Part shown: positions 15,242-23,825 of the stretch, piece by piece
How positions within the stretch are numbered: position 1 is the first letter of the stretch
Layout: every line of letters begins with the position of its first letter
Assembly: GCA_017534835.1 (NCBI GenBank)
Contig: JAFXVT010000004.1
Location: 1-39,714, forward strand
Source: Ruminococcus sp.
GTDB lineage: Bacteria > Bacillota > Clostridia > Oscillospirales > Ruminococcaceae
Direction of reading: 5' to 3'
Length of the DNA: 39,714 bases
Translations under genes and position numbers: made by a program
Notes under the pieces: generated by a model
The model's input: only the letters and a program-made list of their open reading frames with translations
Told to the model about the DNA's origin: nothing
Database searches by the model: none

Positions 15242-16780
15242 ATGGCAGAATTACGTGAGTACAGGGGACATATCCGCAACAGAAGGCAGCTCTGTGAGGA
15301 GCTCGGTATCAGCGGAGAAATGTCCGCGAAGGAATGCGAGAAGCAGATAATCGTAAAGGCATACGAGAAGTGGGGACGCACTATGGCTGACCATATCTAC
15401 GGTATGTTCGCCTTCTGGCTCTATGACGAGAAGGAGGATAAGATATTCGCCCTCCGCGACCAGTTCGGCACAAAGCCGTTTTACTACTATGTAACGGCTG
15501 ACGGAAGGCTTCTCTGCTCACTTTCGATACGCACGATAATGGAGCAGGACGGCTTCGTGAAGGAGCTCAACAGAGATATGCTCCAGATATATATGACTCT
15601 CACCTACGTTGCGGGAGAGGACACCTTCTTCAAGGGCGTGAAGAAGCTTATGCCCGGACACTGGCTCGAATTCAGAAACGGCAGCCTTGAGCTCGGACGC
15701 TACTGGACTCCCACATTCAAGCCGGACGACAGCAAGACCGTAGACGAGTGGGCAGACGAGATACACACGACTCTCGCCCACATCTTCACCGAGGTCAAGG
15801 ACGAGGACGAGACCGTTGAATCCTTCCTTTCCGGCGGCGTCGATTCCTCATACGTGCTTGCAATGAGCGACGCAAAGCGTGCTGATTCCTGCGGCTACGA
15901 CGAGGAGCGCTTCGATGAATCCCGTGTTGCTGCAAAGACTGCGGAGCTTCTCGGAGTCGAGCACTCCGTTGCAAATATCCAGCCCAAGGACTTCTTCGAT
16001 ATAGTGCCGTTCACGATGTACAATATGGAGCAGCCGCTTGGCGATGCCTCCGCTATCGTGTTCACGCTCGGCTGTCTCGCGACGGCAAAGCATACGAAAA
16101 TATGCTACTCGGGCGAGGGTGCGGACGAATTCTTCGGCGGATACAATATGTACCGCAACGCAGAGCGCTACGGCGATAACCTCAAGACCTTCTATGTCGG
16201 CAACACCAACATTATGAAGGAGGAAGAGAAGCAGCGCATACTCAAAAGCTATGACCCCGATGTTCTGCCGATAAATCTTGTCAAGCACATCTACGAGGAA
16301 ACTGAGGGGCTCGACCCGCTCACGAAGATGTCCGATGTTGACATACAGATATGGCTTGAGGGGGATATTTACCTCAACGTCGACAAAATGAGCACAGCAG
16401 CCGGTCTCGAGATCCGTATGCCGCTCACAGACCTGAGGATATTCGACATCGCATCACGTATGCCGTCTAAGTTCAAGGTGAACGAGGAGCAGAACAAGGT
16501 AGCATTCCGCACAGCTGCGGCAAAGGTGCTCCCGGAGGAGATAGCCTTCCGCAAGAAGCTCGGATTCATCGTGCCGGTAAGGATATGGCTCGCTGACGAG
16601 AACTACAACGCAGACGTGAGAGCAAAGTTCAACAGCGATTATGCTGCCGAATTCTTCAACACCGACGAGATAAATGCCATCTACAATGACTACGTCGGCG
16701 GAAACTCCGACAACTGGCGCAAGGTGTGGACAATTTATACCTTCCTTGTGTGGTATGAGGAATATTTTGTAAAAAGATAA
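15242..16780 (+). CDS. Asparagine synthetase paralogue lacking the glutaminase active site
   Basis: This 512-residue protein keeps a complete AsnB synthetase domain: pyrophosphatase loop SGGVDSS near residue 198, GEGADEFFGGYNMY and KLGFIVPVRIW. Its N-terminus starts about where residue 70 of a normal AsnB would be. The catalytic N-terminal Cys is absent, and the NGEIYN motif that binds glutamine reads RGHIRN. The remaining Ntn-domain portion (MFAFWLYDEK, ALRDQFGTKPFYY) is intact. The ribosome site CGGAGG (15230-15235) fits ATG 15242, so this is the true start, not a fragment. It should be unable to use glutamine; ammonia-dependent asparagine synthesis or another amidation/adenylation is possible. 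gltX follows 19 bases later. A full-length asnB lies at 28257. Confidence 0.85.
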   Translation: MAELREYRGHIRNRRQLCEELGISGEMSAKECEKQIIVKAYEKWGRTMADHIYGMFAFWLYDEKEDKIFALRDQFGTKPFYYYVTADGRLLCSLSIRTIMEQDGFVKELNRDMLQIYMTLTYVAGEDTFFKGVKKLMPGHWLEFRNGSLELGRYWTPTFKPDDSKTVDEWADEIHTTLAHIFTEVKDEDETVESFLSGGVDSSYVLAMSDAKRADSCGYDEERFDESRVAAKTAELLGVEHSVANIQPKDFFDIVPFTMYNMEQPLGDASAIVFTLGCLATAKHTKICYSGEGADEFFGGYNMYRNAERYGDNLKTFYVGNTNIMKEEEKQRILKSYDPDVLPINLVKHIYEETEGLDPLTKMSDVDIQIWLEGDIYLNVDKMSTAAGLEIRMPLTDLRIFDIASRMPSKFKVNEEQNKVAFRTAAAKVLPEEIAFRKKLGFIVPVRIWLADENYNADVRAKFNSDYAAEFFNTDEINAIYNDYVGGNSDNWRKVWTIYTFLVWYEEYFVKR

Positions 16781-16799
16781 ATTTGCGAGGAAAATAAAG

Positions 16800-18248
16800 A
16801 TGTCAAAAACAGTAACAACAAGATTTGCACCGTCACCCACAGGCTTCATGCATATCGGAAACCTGCGTACAGCCCTGTATTCCTACCTTCTTTCCAAGTC
16901 TCAGGGCGGAAAGTTCATACTCCGTATCGAGGACACCGACCAGGAGCGCCTCGTTGAGGGTGCGGTGGACGTAATACTCAAAACTCTCGAAATGACCGGT
17001 ATCGACTACGATGAAGGACCCGTTGTCGGCGGCGAGCATGGTCCGTATGTACAGAGCGAGCGCCTTCCTATATATAAGGAATACGCCGAGAAGCTCATCG
17101 CATCCGGTCACGCCTACTACTGCTTCTGCACGCCCGAGCGTCTTGAATCTCTCAAGGACGACAAGGGCATAGGCGGCTATGACGGACACTGCCGTGACCT
17201 TTCAAAGGAAGAGGTCGAGAAGAACCTTGCGGCTGGCGTTCCGTATGTTATCCGCCAGAAGATGCCGCTCGAGGGCACTACCTCATACGTTGACGAGGTA
17301 TACGGCGAGGTCACTATCGACAATTCCGAGCTCCGCGACCAGATAATGATAAAGGCTGACGGTTATCCGACATACAATTTCTGCCACGTTGTCGATGACT
17401 ATCTTATGGGTGTCACACACGTTGTTCGCGGAAACGAGTACCTCACCTCGACACCGAAATACTGCCTTCTCTACGATGCTTTCGGCTGGGAGAGACCGAC
17501 ATATGTACATCTTCCGCTCCTTATGGGCAAGGACGAGGAGGGCAAGGTATCGAAGCTTTCCAAGCGGCATGGTGCGGTAAGCTTTCAGGACCTCGTTGCT
17601 GACGGCTATCTGCCCGAGGCTATCGTGAACTATATCGCACTACTCGGCTGGTGCCCGAAGGACACGAATCAGGAATTCTTCACAATGGATGAGCTCAGAG
17701 AGAGCTTCTCAATGGAGGGACTCAGCAAGTCTCCGGCTGTATTCGATTATGAGAAGCTGAAGTGGTTCAACTCCGAGTACATCAAGAAAATGGACGAGGA
17801 GAGCTATAATGCAAAGGCTCTTCCGATACTTGATGAGCTCTGCCCTGACTATATCGACACAAATAAGCTCGCGGGGCTGCTCCACACGAGAATATCTGCA
17901 TTCTGCGAGATAAAGGATCAGGTGCAGTTTGTGCTCAACAGGCTCGATATGGACAGCGAGCTCTACACCAACAAGAAGAACAAGACCACTCCCGAGAGCT
18001 GCAAGGAAGTCCTTGTTGACTGTCTGCCGCTTCTCAAAACGGCTGAGAGCTGGGACAATGATACGCTCTTCGCACTTCTCAAGGACTATGCCGCTTCTAA
18101 GGAGAAGAAGGCAGGAGCTGTGATGTGGGCTATCCGTGTAGCAGTTGCAAGACAGGGGATAACACCCGGCGGTGCGACAGAGCTTATGGAGGTCTTCGGC
18201 AAGGAAGAGACAATTGCCCGTATAGAGCAGGCTATCGCAGAGTTATAA
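16800..18248 (+). CDS. gltX: Glutamate--tRNA ligase
   Basis: This 482-residue class I aminoacyl-tRNA synthetase charges tRNA-Glu (in many Firmicutes also tRNA-Gln). The HIGH-type signature is HIGN at 18-21 within APSPTGFMHIGNLRTAL. The KMSKS-type loop is KLSKRHGAVS. The C-terminal anticodon-binding domain is full length. No T-box leader is seen; the gene follows the asparagine synthetase paralogue by 19 bases and probably shares its transcript. A bidirectional terminator follows. Confidence 0.97.
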   Translation: MSKTVTTRFAPSPTGFMHIGNLRTALYSYLLSKSQGGKFILRIEDTDQERLVEGAVDVILKTLEMTGIDYDEGPVVGGEHGPYVQSERLPIYKEYAEKLIASGHAYYCFCTPERLESLKDDKGIGGYDGHCRDLSKEEVEKNLAAGVPYVIRQKMPLEGTTSYVDEVYGEVTIDNSELRDQIMIKADGYPTYNFCHVVDDYLMGVTHVVRGNEYLTSTPKYCLLYDAFGWERPTYVHLPLLMGKDEEGKVSKLSKRHGAVSFQDLVADGYLPEAIVNYIALLGWCPKDTNQEFFTMDELRESFSMEGLSKSPAVFDYEKLKWFNSEYIKKMDEESYNAKALPILDELCPDYIDTNKLAGLLHTRISAFCEIKDQVQFVLNRLDMDSELYTNKKNKTTPESCKEVLVDCLPLLKTAESWDNDTLFALLKDYAASKEKKAGAVMWAIRVAVARQGITPGGATELMEVFGKEETIARIEQAIAEL

Positions 18249-18256
18249 CAACAAAA

Positions 18257-18293
18257 AAACCGTTATCGGATCTCCGATAACGGTTTGCTTTTT
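18257..18293. terminator. Bidirectional terminator between gltX and degV
   Basis: AAACCGTTATCGGA (18257-18270) is complementary to TCCGATAACGGTTT (18273-18286), with A-runs on the left and T-runs on the right, so it can serve both convergent genes. Its core CCGTTATC is shared with the terminator at 21887. Confidence 0.85.
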
Positions 18294-19179
18294 ATTCATC
18301 CGGAAGTTCGAGCGGACGCTTTGTGATGCCGGCAGCAACGCCCTGAGTACCGGTACCGACGTGGCTTGCGATACTGCACGCGAGCGGACGGTATGTTACC
18401 TTGTAGCCGGGGAACTCCGCCTTTATCATACCCACCCAGCGGTCGATCTGCTCCTGAGTCTCCATCGTACCGGAAGCACCGATGCTGAGATGCTCCTTCG
18501 GAACGTCCTTGTACTTGTTGGCGAGGTCGTTGTGGATAGCCTCGAACATCTTCTTCTCGGCGTTGTCCATTCCGCGTACCTTCGCGTATGCATCGAGCTT
18601 GCCGCCCTGTATCTTGAGCACGGGCTTGAGGTTGAGTACAGTTGCTATAGCCGCGCCTGCCTTGGTTATCCTTCCGGTCTTGATGATGCGTTTAAGGCTC
18701 TGGAGCGTGATGTAGATGTCGTTGTTGTAGGTCTGCTCTTCGAGGTATTCCTTTATCTCCTGACCGGTCATACCGTCCTCAGCCATATACCGGGCATCGT
18801 ATACGGAGTCGAGCAGGGTTATGGAAATGCGGTGATTGTCGACGACAATGACCTTTCCGTCATAATCGGCAGAGAGAGCAGTAGCTGTTGCACAGGAGCC
18901 GCTCAGACCGCTTGTCATAGGGATATATACAAGCTCATCGTAGCCCTGGGAGAGAATATCGTCCCACATCTGTGTGAGGTCTCCGGGAGAAGGCTGTGAC
19001 GAAACTATGTCCTTGTTTTCGTTGAGAGCCTTGTAGAGCATAGAGTGGTCGAGAGTGAGCTCCTCCATAAAGTCCTTGCCGTCTATCATTACGGGCATCG
19101 GGAGGACGAATATGCCGTTAGCCTTGCCCTCATCGAGTGTGATACCGCTGTTTGTGTCGGTCATTACCGCTGTTTTCAT
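18292..19179 (-). CDS. DegV family fatty-acid-binding protein
   Basis: This 295-residue DegV protein belongs to the family that binds a fatty acid between two domains and in some Firmicutes presents it to the fatty acid kinase FakA. Family marks are the N-terminal TDTNSGIT, the SSQPSPGDL block and IPMTSGLSGSCATA, plus the C-terminal HVGTGTQGVA. A ribosome site (AAAGAGGA on the minus strand) precedes the ATG, and a consensus promoter faces it at 19225-19253. It is a single-gene unit ending at the shared terminator. Confidence 0.95.
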   Translation of the reverse strand: MKTAVMTDTNSGITLDEGKANGIFVLPMPVMIDGKDFMEELTLDHSMLYKALNENKDIVSSQPSPGDLTQMWDDILSQGYDELVYIPMTSGLSGSCATATALSADYDGKVIVVDNHRISITLLDSVYDARYMAEDGMTGQEIKEYLEEQTYNNDIYITLQSLKRIIKTGRITKAGAAIATVLNLKPVLKIQGGKLDAYAKVRGMDNAEKKMFEAIHNDLANKYKDVPKEHLSIGASGTMETQEQIDRWVGMIKAEFPGYKVTYRPLACSIASHVGTGTQGVAAGITKRPLELPDE

Positions 19180-19224
19180 TGGTCATTCCTCTTTCTTTTG
19201 ATAATGTCTGTGAAATATAAGACA

Positions 19225-19253
19225 ATTATATCACCGCAAAGCAGTTTTGTCAA
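19225..19253 (-). promoter_or_regulatory. Consensus promoter of degV
   Basis: On the minus strand, TTGACA (19253-19248), 17-base spacer, TATAAT (19230-19225): perfect sigma-A consensus 46 bases from the start codon. Confidence 0.8.
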
Positions 19254-19334
19254 CAAAGAGCTGCGGTGCGGCGTGTCGCCGCAGCCTGTTTCGCGTCAAA
19301 GTAGTCCGGAGCGGAAGTTTTTTGCCGCGCACCC

Positions 19335-19363
19335 TTGCTATTTTTGGTTTAATATGATATAAT
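19335..19363 (+). promoter_or_regulatory. Promoter of the MetRS-like gene
   Basis: TTGCTA (19335-19340), 17-base spacer, TATAAT (19358-19363), 38 bases before the start codon. The leader is short, so no T-box is possible downstream of this start. Confidence 0.65.
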
Positions 19364-19401
19364 ATAATGTAATTGAGAATCAACCGAAAGGAATCATAAA
19401 T

Positions 19402-21420
19402 ATGTCTGACAAGAAAGAAAAAAACAACAAGCCGTTTGAGATACCTCGTCCCGTATTCCCCAAAAGGGCGATAGTCACAGGCGGTATGCCATACGGCAAC
19501 AAGGAGCTTCATTTCGGTCACGTCGGCGGTATGTTCGTCTTTGCGGACACATTTGCACGCTTTATGCGCGACCGTATAGGCAAGGAAAATGTGATATTCG
19601 TCGGCGGAACAGACTGCTACGGCTCTCCTATCGCTGAGGGCTGGCGTGTCAAGGTCGCAAAGGGCGAATTTGAGGGCACTCTTGAGCAGTTCGTTCAGCG
19701 CAATCACGACAAGCAGCAGGCGACTCTCGACGCATACGGCATATCACCGGATCTGTTCGCAGCCTCCGGTCTCGGACGCTCAAAGGAGATCCACGCCGAG
19801 GTGACAGACTGGTTCATCAGCTCACTCCACAAGAAGGGACAGCTCAACCAGATAACAACTATGCAGTTCTTCGACGAGAAGGCAGGCTGCTTCCTCAACG
19901 GCAGACAGGTCATCGGAAAATGTCCCGTTGAGGGCTGCACCTCCGAAAAGGGCTATGCGGACGAGTGCGACCTCGGACATCAGTATATGCCCGAAAACCT
20001 CGTTGACCCCGTAAGCACGCTCACAGGCGAGACTCCCACGATGAAGCCCGTAACGAACTGGTATTTCAGGCTGCGCGACTATGAGCAGCTGATGAAGGAC
20101 TGGGTAGAGGAGCTCAAAAAGCGCAAGGATATACGTCCTGTCGTATGGAAGACGATAGACGAATTCCTCAAGCCGCCGGTGATCTACGTAAAGCGTGAAT
20201 TCGAGGAGAAATACTTCTCACTCAGGGATTCGATGCCGGGACATGAATACCTCGAGGAGCCCAAGAAGCCATCTTTCACGATACAGTTCACCAAGCTCTC
20301 AGACTGTGACGAGGCGTGCCGCGTCCTCACCGAGAACGGTATCCGCTACAGAACAGGCAAGACCCTCGTTCCGTTCCGTCTCACCGGCAATATCGAATGG
20401 GGCGTACCTGCGCCTGTTATGGACGGTGTTGAGGGGCTGACGGTATGGGTATGGCCGGAGTCGCTCTGGGCACCTATCTCCTTCACACAGACCTATCTCG
20501 AAAGCGTCGGCAGGAGCCGCGAAGAGTGGAAGGATTACTGGTGCAGCAAGGATTCGACCGTTTACCAGTTCATAGGTCAGGATAACATCTACTTTTACGG
20601 TATCGCCGAGCCTGCAATGTGGATGGCTCAGCAGGAGGCAGAGCAGAAAACCGCAGATGTACCTGACGGCGAGCTTCAGATGCCCGTTATCGTGGCTAAT
20701 CACCACATTCTCTTCCTCGACAAAAAGGCTTCGAGCTCCGGTGCAGTAAAGCCGCCTATGGCTGATGACCTGCTCAATTATTACACTCCCGAGCAGCTTC
20801 GTATGCACTGGCTCGGACTCGGTCTCGGACAGCGCTCTGTAAGCTTTATGCCCAAGCCGTTCAATCCCGATGCCAAGCCCGAAGATGCGGATCCCGTTGT
20901 TAAGGACGGTCTGCTCCTCTCGAACGTATACAACCGTATGATACGTACAGCTTTCTATACGACACAGAAGGAGTTCGACGGCATACTTCCCGATCTCGCT
21001 CCCGAGGAGAAGTTCGTGGCAGATGCAAAGAAGGCTGTCCTCGAATATGAGAGACATATGTCGAAGTTCGCGTTCCACCAGTGCACATACGTGCTCGACA
21101 GCTATATCCGCAACGGAAGCAAGTATATGGCAAAGGCTGTGAACGGCGAGAATATCGGCAGAGAAGAGCTTGCACAGGCTCTCGCGAACCTGTTCTATAT
21201 GATACGTATAGCAGGTGTTCTCCTTCACCCGATGGCGCCGTTCGGAACTGAGAAGCTTCGTGAATACTTGCAGGTCGATGAGCGTATCTGGTCGTGGGAT
21301 ACTATCCTTGAGCCGCTCACATTCTTTACAGGCGAGCAGCACAAACTGAAGTTCCTGCCTCCGCGCACCGACTTCTTCACACGCCACGAGAGCCAGTTTG
21401 CTCAGGGCGAATCTGAATAA
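19402..21420 (+). CDS. Methionyl-tRNA synthetase-like class I ligase with altered KMSKS loop
   Basis: This 672-residue protein follows the MetRS plan: HFGH (37-40) for HIGH; zinc ligands C174, C179, C189 and probably H193; PENLVDPVSTLTGETPTMKPV; LTGNIEWGVPAP; the FIGQDNIYFYGIAEPAMW block; and a helical anticodon-binding domain. Two oddities stand out. The KMSKS loop reads K442-A-S-S-S446, so the second, normally essential lysine is serine. There is also an insert of about 60 residues (260-320) before the LTGNIEWG block. It has its own promoter and an AAAGGAA ribosome site. Databases tend to call such proteins class I tRNA ligase family. It could be a divergent working MetRS, or a paralogue of a normal metG elsewhere. 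Confidence 0.85.
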   Translation: MSDKKEKNNKPFEIPRPVFPKRAIVTGGMPYGNKELHFGHVGGMFVFADTFARFMRDRIGKENVIFVGGTDCYGSPIAEGWRVKVAKGEFEGTLEQFVQRNHDKQQATLDAYGISPDLFAASGLGRSKEIHAEVTDWFISSLHKKGQLNQITTMQFFDEKAGCFLNGRQVIGKCPVEGCTSEKGYADECDLGHQYMPENLVDPVSTLTGETPTMKPVTNWYFRLRDYEQLMKDWVEELKKRKDIRPVVWKTIDEFLKPPVIYVKREFEEKYFSLRDSMPGHEYLEEPKKPSFTIQFTKLSDCDEACRVLTENGIRYRTGKTLVPFRLTGNIEWGVPAPVMDGVEGLTVWVWPESLWAPISFTQTYLESVGRSREEWKDYWCSKDSTVYQFIGQDNIYFYGIAEPAMWMAQQEAEQKTADVPDGELQMPVIVANHHILFLDKKASSSGAVKPPMADDLLNYYTPEQLRMHWLGLGLGQRSVSFMPKPFNPDAKPEDADPVVKDGLLLSNVYNRMIRTAFYTTQKEFDGILPDLAPEEKFVADAKKAVLEYERHMSKFAFHQCTYVLDSYIRNGSKYMAKAVNGENIGREELAQALANLFYMIRIAGVLLHPMAPFGTEKLREYLQVDERIWSWDTILEPLTFFTGEQHKLKFLPPRTDFFTRHESQFAQGESE

Positions 21421-21435
21421 TTAGGAGAATGTCCT

Positions 21436-21879
21436 ATGTCTTTGGGAGATAAATTCCTTTTGGCTGGAATAATCGGAGGATTTGCTTATTTAGCACATAA
21501 GAATAGGGAATTGAATATCGAGCGTAATAAAAGAATGAGTACTGTTGTTCGATTTGATAACGGTATTTCAGAGAGTCGATTTAGAGAATTAGCGTTTTAT
21601 TCAGCTAAGCAAATCAAGAAAAAGAGACTAAGCATTTCTTTTAACGGTCCGATTGTTTATGGCACAGTTCAATCGCAAACGGGATTATCAAGTTGGGATT
21701 TTGTAGTTGATTTTAATGACTATGGGAAGATAACCGGTAATTATTGGCTATCGAGCGAGAATGACGATTCAAATATTCCTTCAACCTTTGCAAACTATTT
21801 GAGTTCATATATTATTGATGAACTGAACAGCCAAAACAAAGACGACATAATCGCTGATTGGTTTATGAAAAACGAATGA
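21436..21879 (+). CDS. Small orphan protein with N-terminal membrane segment; A/T-rich, possibly acquired
   Basis: I do not recognise this 147-residue protein. Residues 5-20 (DKFLLAGIIGGFAYLA) form a short hydrophobic segment; the rest is soluble and polar, with a YGTVQSQTG...WDFVVDFNDYGKITGNYWL stretch that looks beta-rich. Codon use is clearly unlike its neighbours: many AAT, TTT, GAT, TTA and ATT codons where nearby genes use C- or G-ending ones. It follows the MetRS-like gene by 15 bases, has a TTAGGAG ribosome site (21421-21427), and ends at a terminator shared with hpt. Composition suggests late arrival; no mobile-element remnants are visible. Confidence 0.7.
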   Translation: MSLGDKFLLAGIIGGFAYLAHKNRELNIERNKRMSTVVRFDNGISESRFRELAFYSAKQIKKKRLSISFNGPIVYGTVQSQTGLSSWDFVVDFNDYGKITGNYWLSSENDDSNIPSTFANYLSSYIIDELNSQNKDDIIADWFMKNE

Positions 21880-21886
21880 CCGAAAA

Positions 21887-21916
21887 AAACACCGTTATCC
21901 TTCGATAACGGTGTTT
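21887..21916. terminator. Bidirectional terminator between the orphan gene and hpt
   Basis: AAACACCGTTATC (21887-21899), loop CTTC, GATAACGGTGTTT (21904-21916). A-tract on one side and T-rich on the other serve convergent genes. The CCGTTATC core repeats that of 18257. Confidence 0.85.
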
Positions 21917-21920
21917 CTGT

Positions 21921-22469
21921 TTATTCACTGTATTCGGCTATGTAAGGGAGATTCCGGAAGTATTCGCCGTAGTCGAGACCGTAGCCTATCACGAACAGGT
22001 CAGGTATCGTGAACAGCGCCATATCAGCCTTCATCTCGGCAACGCGGCGTTCGGGCTTGTCAAGGAGTGTGACGACTCTCAGCGAGTGCGGTCCGCGCGA
22101 ACGAAGGATACGCACAACGTCAGCAAGAGTCCTGCCGGTGTCGATGATGTCCTCGACTATCACAACATCGCAGTCCTTTATGTCGCGGTCGAGGTCCATC
22201 GTTATCTTCACGTCTCCCGATGATTCGGTGCTTTCGTAGTAGCTTTTCGCTTCCATAAAGCAAACCTCGCACGGAACTGTGACGGCTCTTGCGATGTCTG
22301 CAAGGAAGACGAACGCACCCTTTAGTATACTCACAAGGAGAAGCGGTCTGCCGCTGTAGATACTGTCGATGTACCTGCCGGCTTCGGCGATGCGCAGCTT
22401 TATCTCGTCTGCGGTTATAACGGTTTTTTTGATGTGTTTCTCAAATTCTTCCCTTGTTTTGAATTCCAT
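21921..22469 (-). CDS. hpt: Hypoxanthine phosphoribosyltransferase
   Basis: This 182-residue purine-salvage enzyme attaches ribose phosphate to hypoxanthine/guanine. The PRPP-binding signature VVIVEDIIDTGRTLADV is clear, as are LLVSILKGAFVFLADIAR near the N-terminus and the C-terminal VIGYGLDYGEYFRNLPYI. The ribosome site reads CGGAGGT on the minus strand, 8 bases before ATG. An AraC regulator lies 90 bases upstream in the same direction; no promoter stands out in that gap. Confidence 0.96.
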   Translation of the reverse strand: MEFKTREEFEKHIKKTVITADEIKLRIAEAGRYIDSIYSGRPLLLVSILKGAFVFLADIARAVTVPCEVCFMEAKSYYESTESSGDVKITMDLDRDIKDCDVVIVEDIIDTGRTLADVVRILRSRGPHSLRVVTLLDKPERRVAEMKADMALFTIPDLFVIGYGLDYGEYFRNLPYIAEYSE

Positions 22470-22559
22470 AGTATTGACCTCCGATATATTGAGCTTGGTA
22501 TTGATCGTGGTGCGTGTCCGGGTTGTCCGTTTGTCATATCACCTCGGCTCCGGGCACGG

Positions 22560-23423
22560 TCAGTCGCGCCATTTCTTGCGGTATGCGAAGCAGGTGAGGT
22601 TTTCGGCTTTTTTGAACTGGCGTGCGAAATAGCTCTGGTCGTTGAAGCCGCAGAGGTGCGATATCTCCTCGACGGACTTGTCTGAGAAGCGCAGCAGATG
22701 CTTGCCGTAGTTAATGCGGCAGCTTATAATGTGCTGGAAGATAGTCATTCCGTATATCTTCTTATATTCGCGTGTCAGATAGAATTTACTTATGTAGAAC
22801 TCCGAGGACAGCTTCTCGAGGGAGAGATCCTCGCTGAAATGGTCCTCGATGTAGTTGTTTACCGAAGCGAGCTTCTGCTTGAGCGCGGTATCATACTGGC
22901 TCGCTGAGCTGTTTACAGTCAGTGTGAGCGTGAGCAGCTCGACGATGAGCCGCGACGTCAGCACCTCTGCTTCGGGCTTTTTCGCGGTGTTTATCTCTAT
23001 CACTTCCGTTATCACGGAAACGAACCTGTCGAATAGTGCCGGACGGAAAACGTTCTCGGACTGTCCGATGAAGAAGTCGTAATACTGCCGCGAGGTCGCG
23101 CCGTTGAAGTGTATCCACAGGAGCTCCCACGGCTCCTCAGCAGAGCTGCGGTAGAAGTGGGAAACGCGGCAGTCGATGAAGAAGCAGTCGCCTTTTGTGA
23201 GCGGATAGGTACGCCCGTCGTATTCGAGCTCGCCGGAGCCGGACGCAACAGCGACTATGAGCAGCGAATCGAGGTCGCGCCGGTGAGTGGCAGGAGCGTC
23301 CTCCGGCTTGATGAGACCGGTCTCCTGTATATAGAAGAACGCATTCTTTGCAGCCGGACTTGGCGTATTGATAATACGACGCGAGTGCTTGTTCCGGAAA
23401 TTCATTGACTCAGGGTGCTCCAT
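22560..23423 (-). CDS. AraC family transcriptional regulator
   Basis: This 287-residue protein has an N-terminal cupin-like sensing domain (GSGELEYDGRTYPLTKGDCFFID at about 57-79) and a C-terminal pair of helix-turn-helix motifs (about 188-287) ending in the AraC signature SVEEISHLCGFNDQSYFARQFKK. Such regulators usually sense small molecules such as sugars. The gene has its own promoter at 23464-23492. The target is unknown: hpt downstream is not a typical partner, and no sugar transporter is nearby. Confidence 0.93.
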   Translation of the reverse strand: MEHPESMNFRNKHSRRIINTPSPAAKNAFFYIQETGLIKPEDAPATHRRDLDSLLIVAVASGSGELEYDGRTYPLTKGDCFFIDCRVSHFYRSSAEEPWELLWIHFNGATSRQYYDFFIGQSENVFRPALFDRFVSVITEVIEINTAKKPEAEVLTSRLIVELLTLTLTVNSSASQYDTALKQKLASVNNYIEDHFSEDLSLEKLSSEFYISKFYLTREYKKIYGMTIFQHIISCRINYGKHLLRFSDKSVEEISHLCGFNDQSYFARQFKKAENLTCFAYRKKWRD

Positions 23424-23463
23424 AGTACAGCTCCTTTCACTGTATGTGCAGGCTTATACATAT

Positions 23464-23492
23464 ATTATACAGCATTAAGGCTGATATTGCAA
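23464..23492 (-). promoter_or_regulatory. Promoter of the AraC-type gene
   Basis: On the minus strand, TTGCAA (23492-23487), 17-base spacer, TATAAT (23469-23464), about 40 bases before the start codon. Confidence 0.65.
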
Positions 23493-23519
23493 TATAATTC
23501 TAAAAAATTGCCCGAATTG

Positions 23520-23774
23520 TCAGAAAATCAGCAATATTATCGCTGTGATAATAAGGACAGCAGCAATATAGGTCGATGATCTCAGAAGTCGGGAAATGGC
23601 ATTCCTGCGACGGAAAAAGCCTCCTTCGCCGCTCATGCAGCGGTCTATCTCGCGCCTTGATATTTCAGCCGGAAGCTTCCTCACGCCGGGTCTGAGGTAG
23701 AATACAGCCTTCTCAAAATAGATGCTGTCCGGCTCGTTGACTTCGATTATCTGTCTGTTTACACCTTTTAACAT
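23520..23774 (-). CDS. Small conserved protein with C-terminal membrane anchor
   Basis: This 84-residue protein begins MLKGVNRQIIEVNEPDSIYFEKAVFYLRP, a start found in many clostridial proteins of unknown function. It ends in a single hydrophobic segment (about 67-84), which would tail-anchor it with the N-terminus inside. A GGAGGT site on the minus strand precedes the ATG. It lies 51 bases after the glycosylase gene in the same direction. Function unknown. Confidence 0.75.
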   Translation of the reverse strand: MLKGVNRQIIEVNEPDSIYFEKAVFYLRPGVRKLPAEISRREIDRCMSGEGGFFRRRNAISRLLRSSTYIAAVLIITAIILLIF

Positions 23775-23825
23775 AATACCTCCAAAGAATGATACTTATG
23801 GAGAGTATTGACCGTTCAGCGAGGT

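Noticed and set aside
18249-19401. T-box or other riboswitch for gltX or the MetRS-like gene
   Set aside because: gltX starts 19 bases after the preceding gene and the MetRS-like leader is only about 30 bases, too short for a T-box; no specifier hairpin seen.
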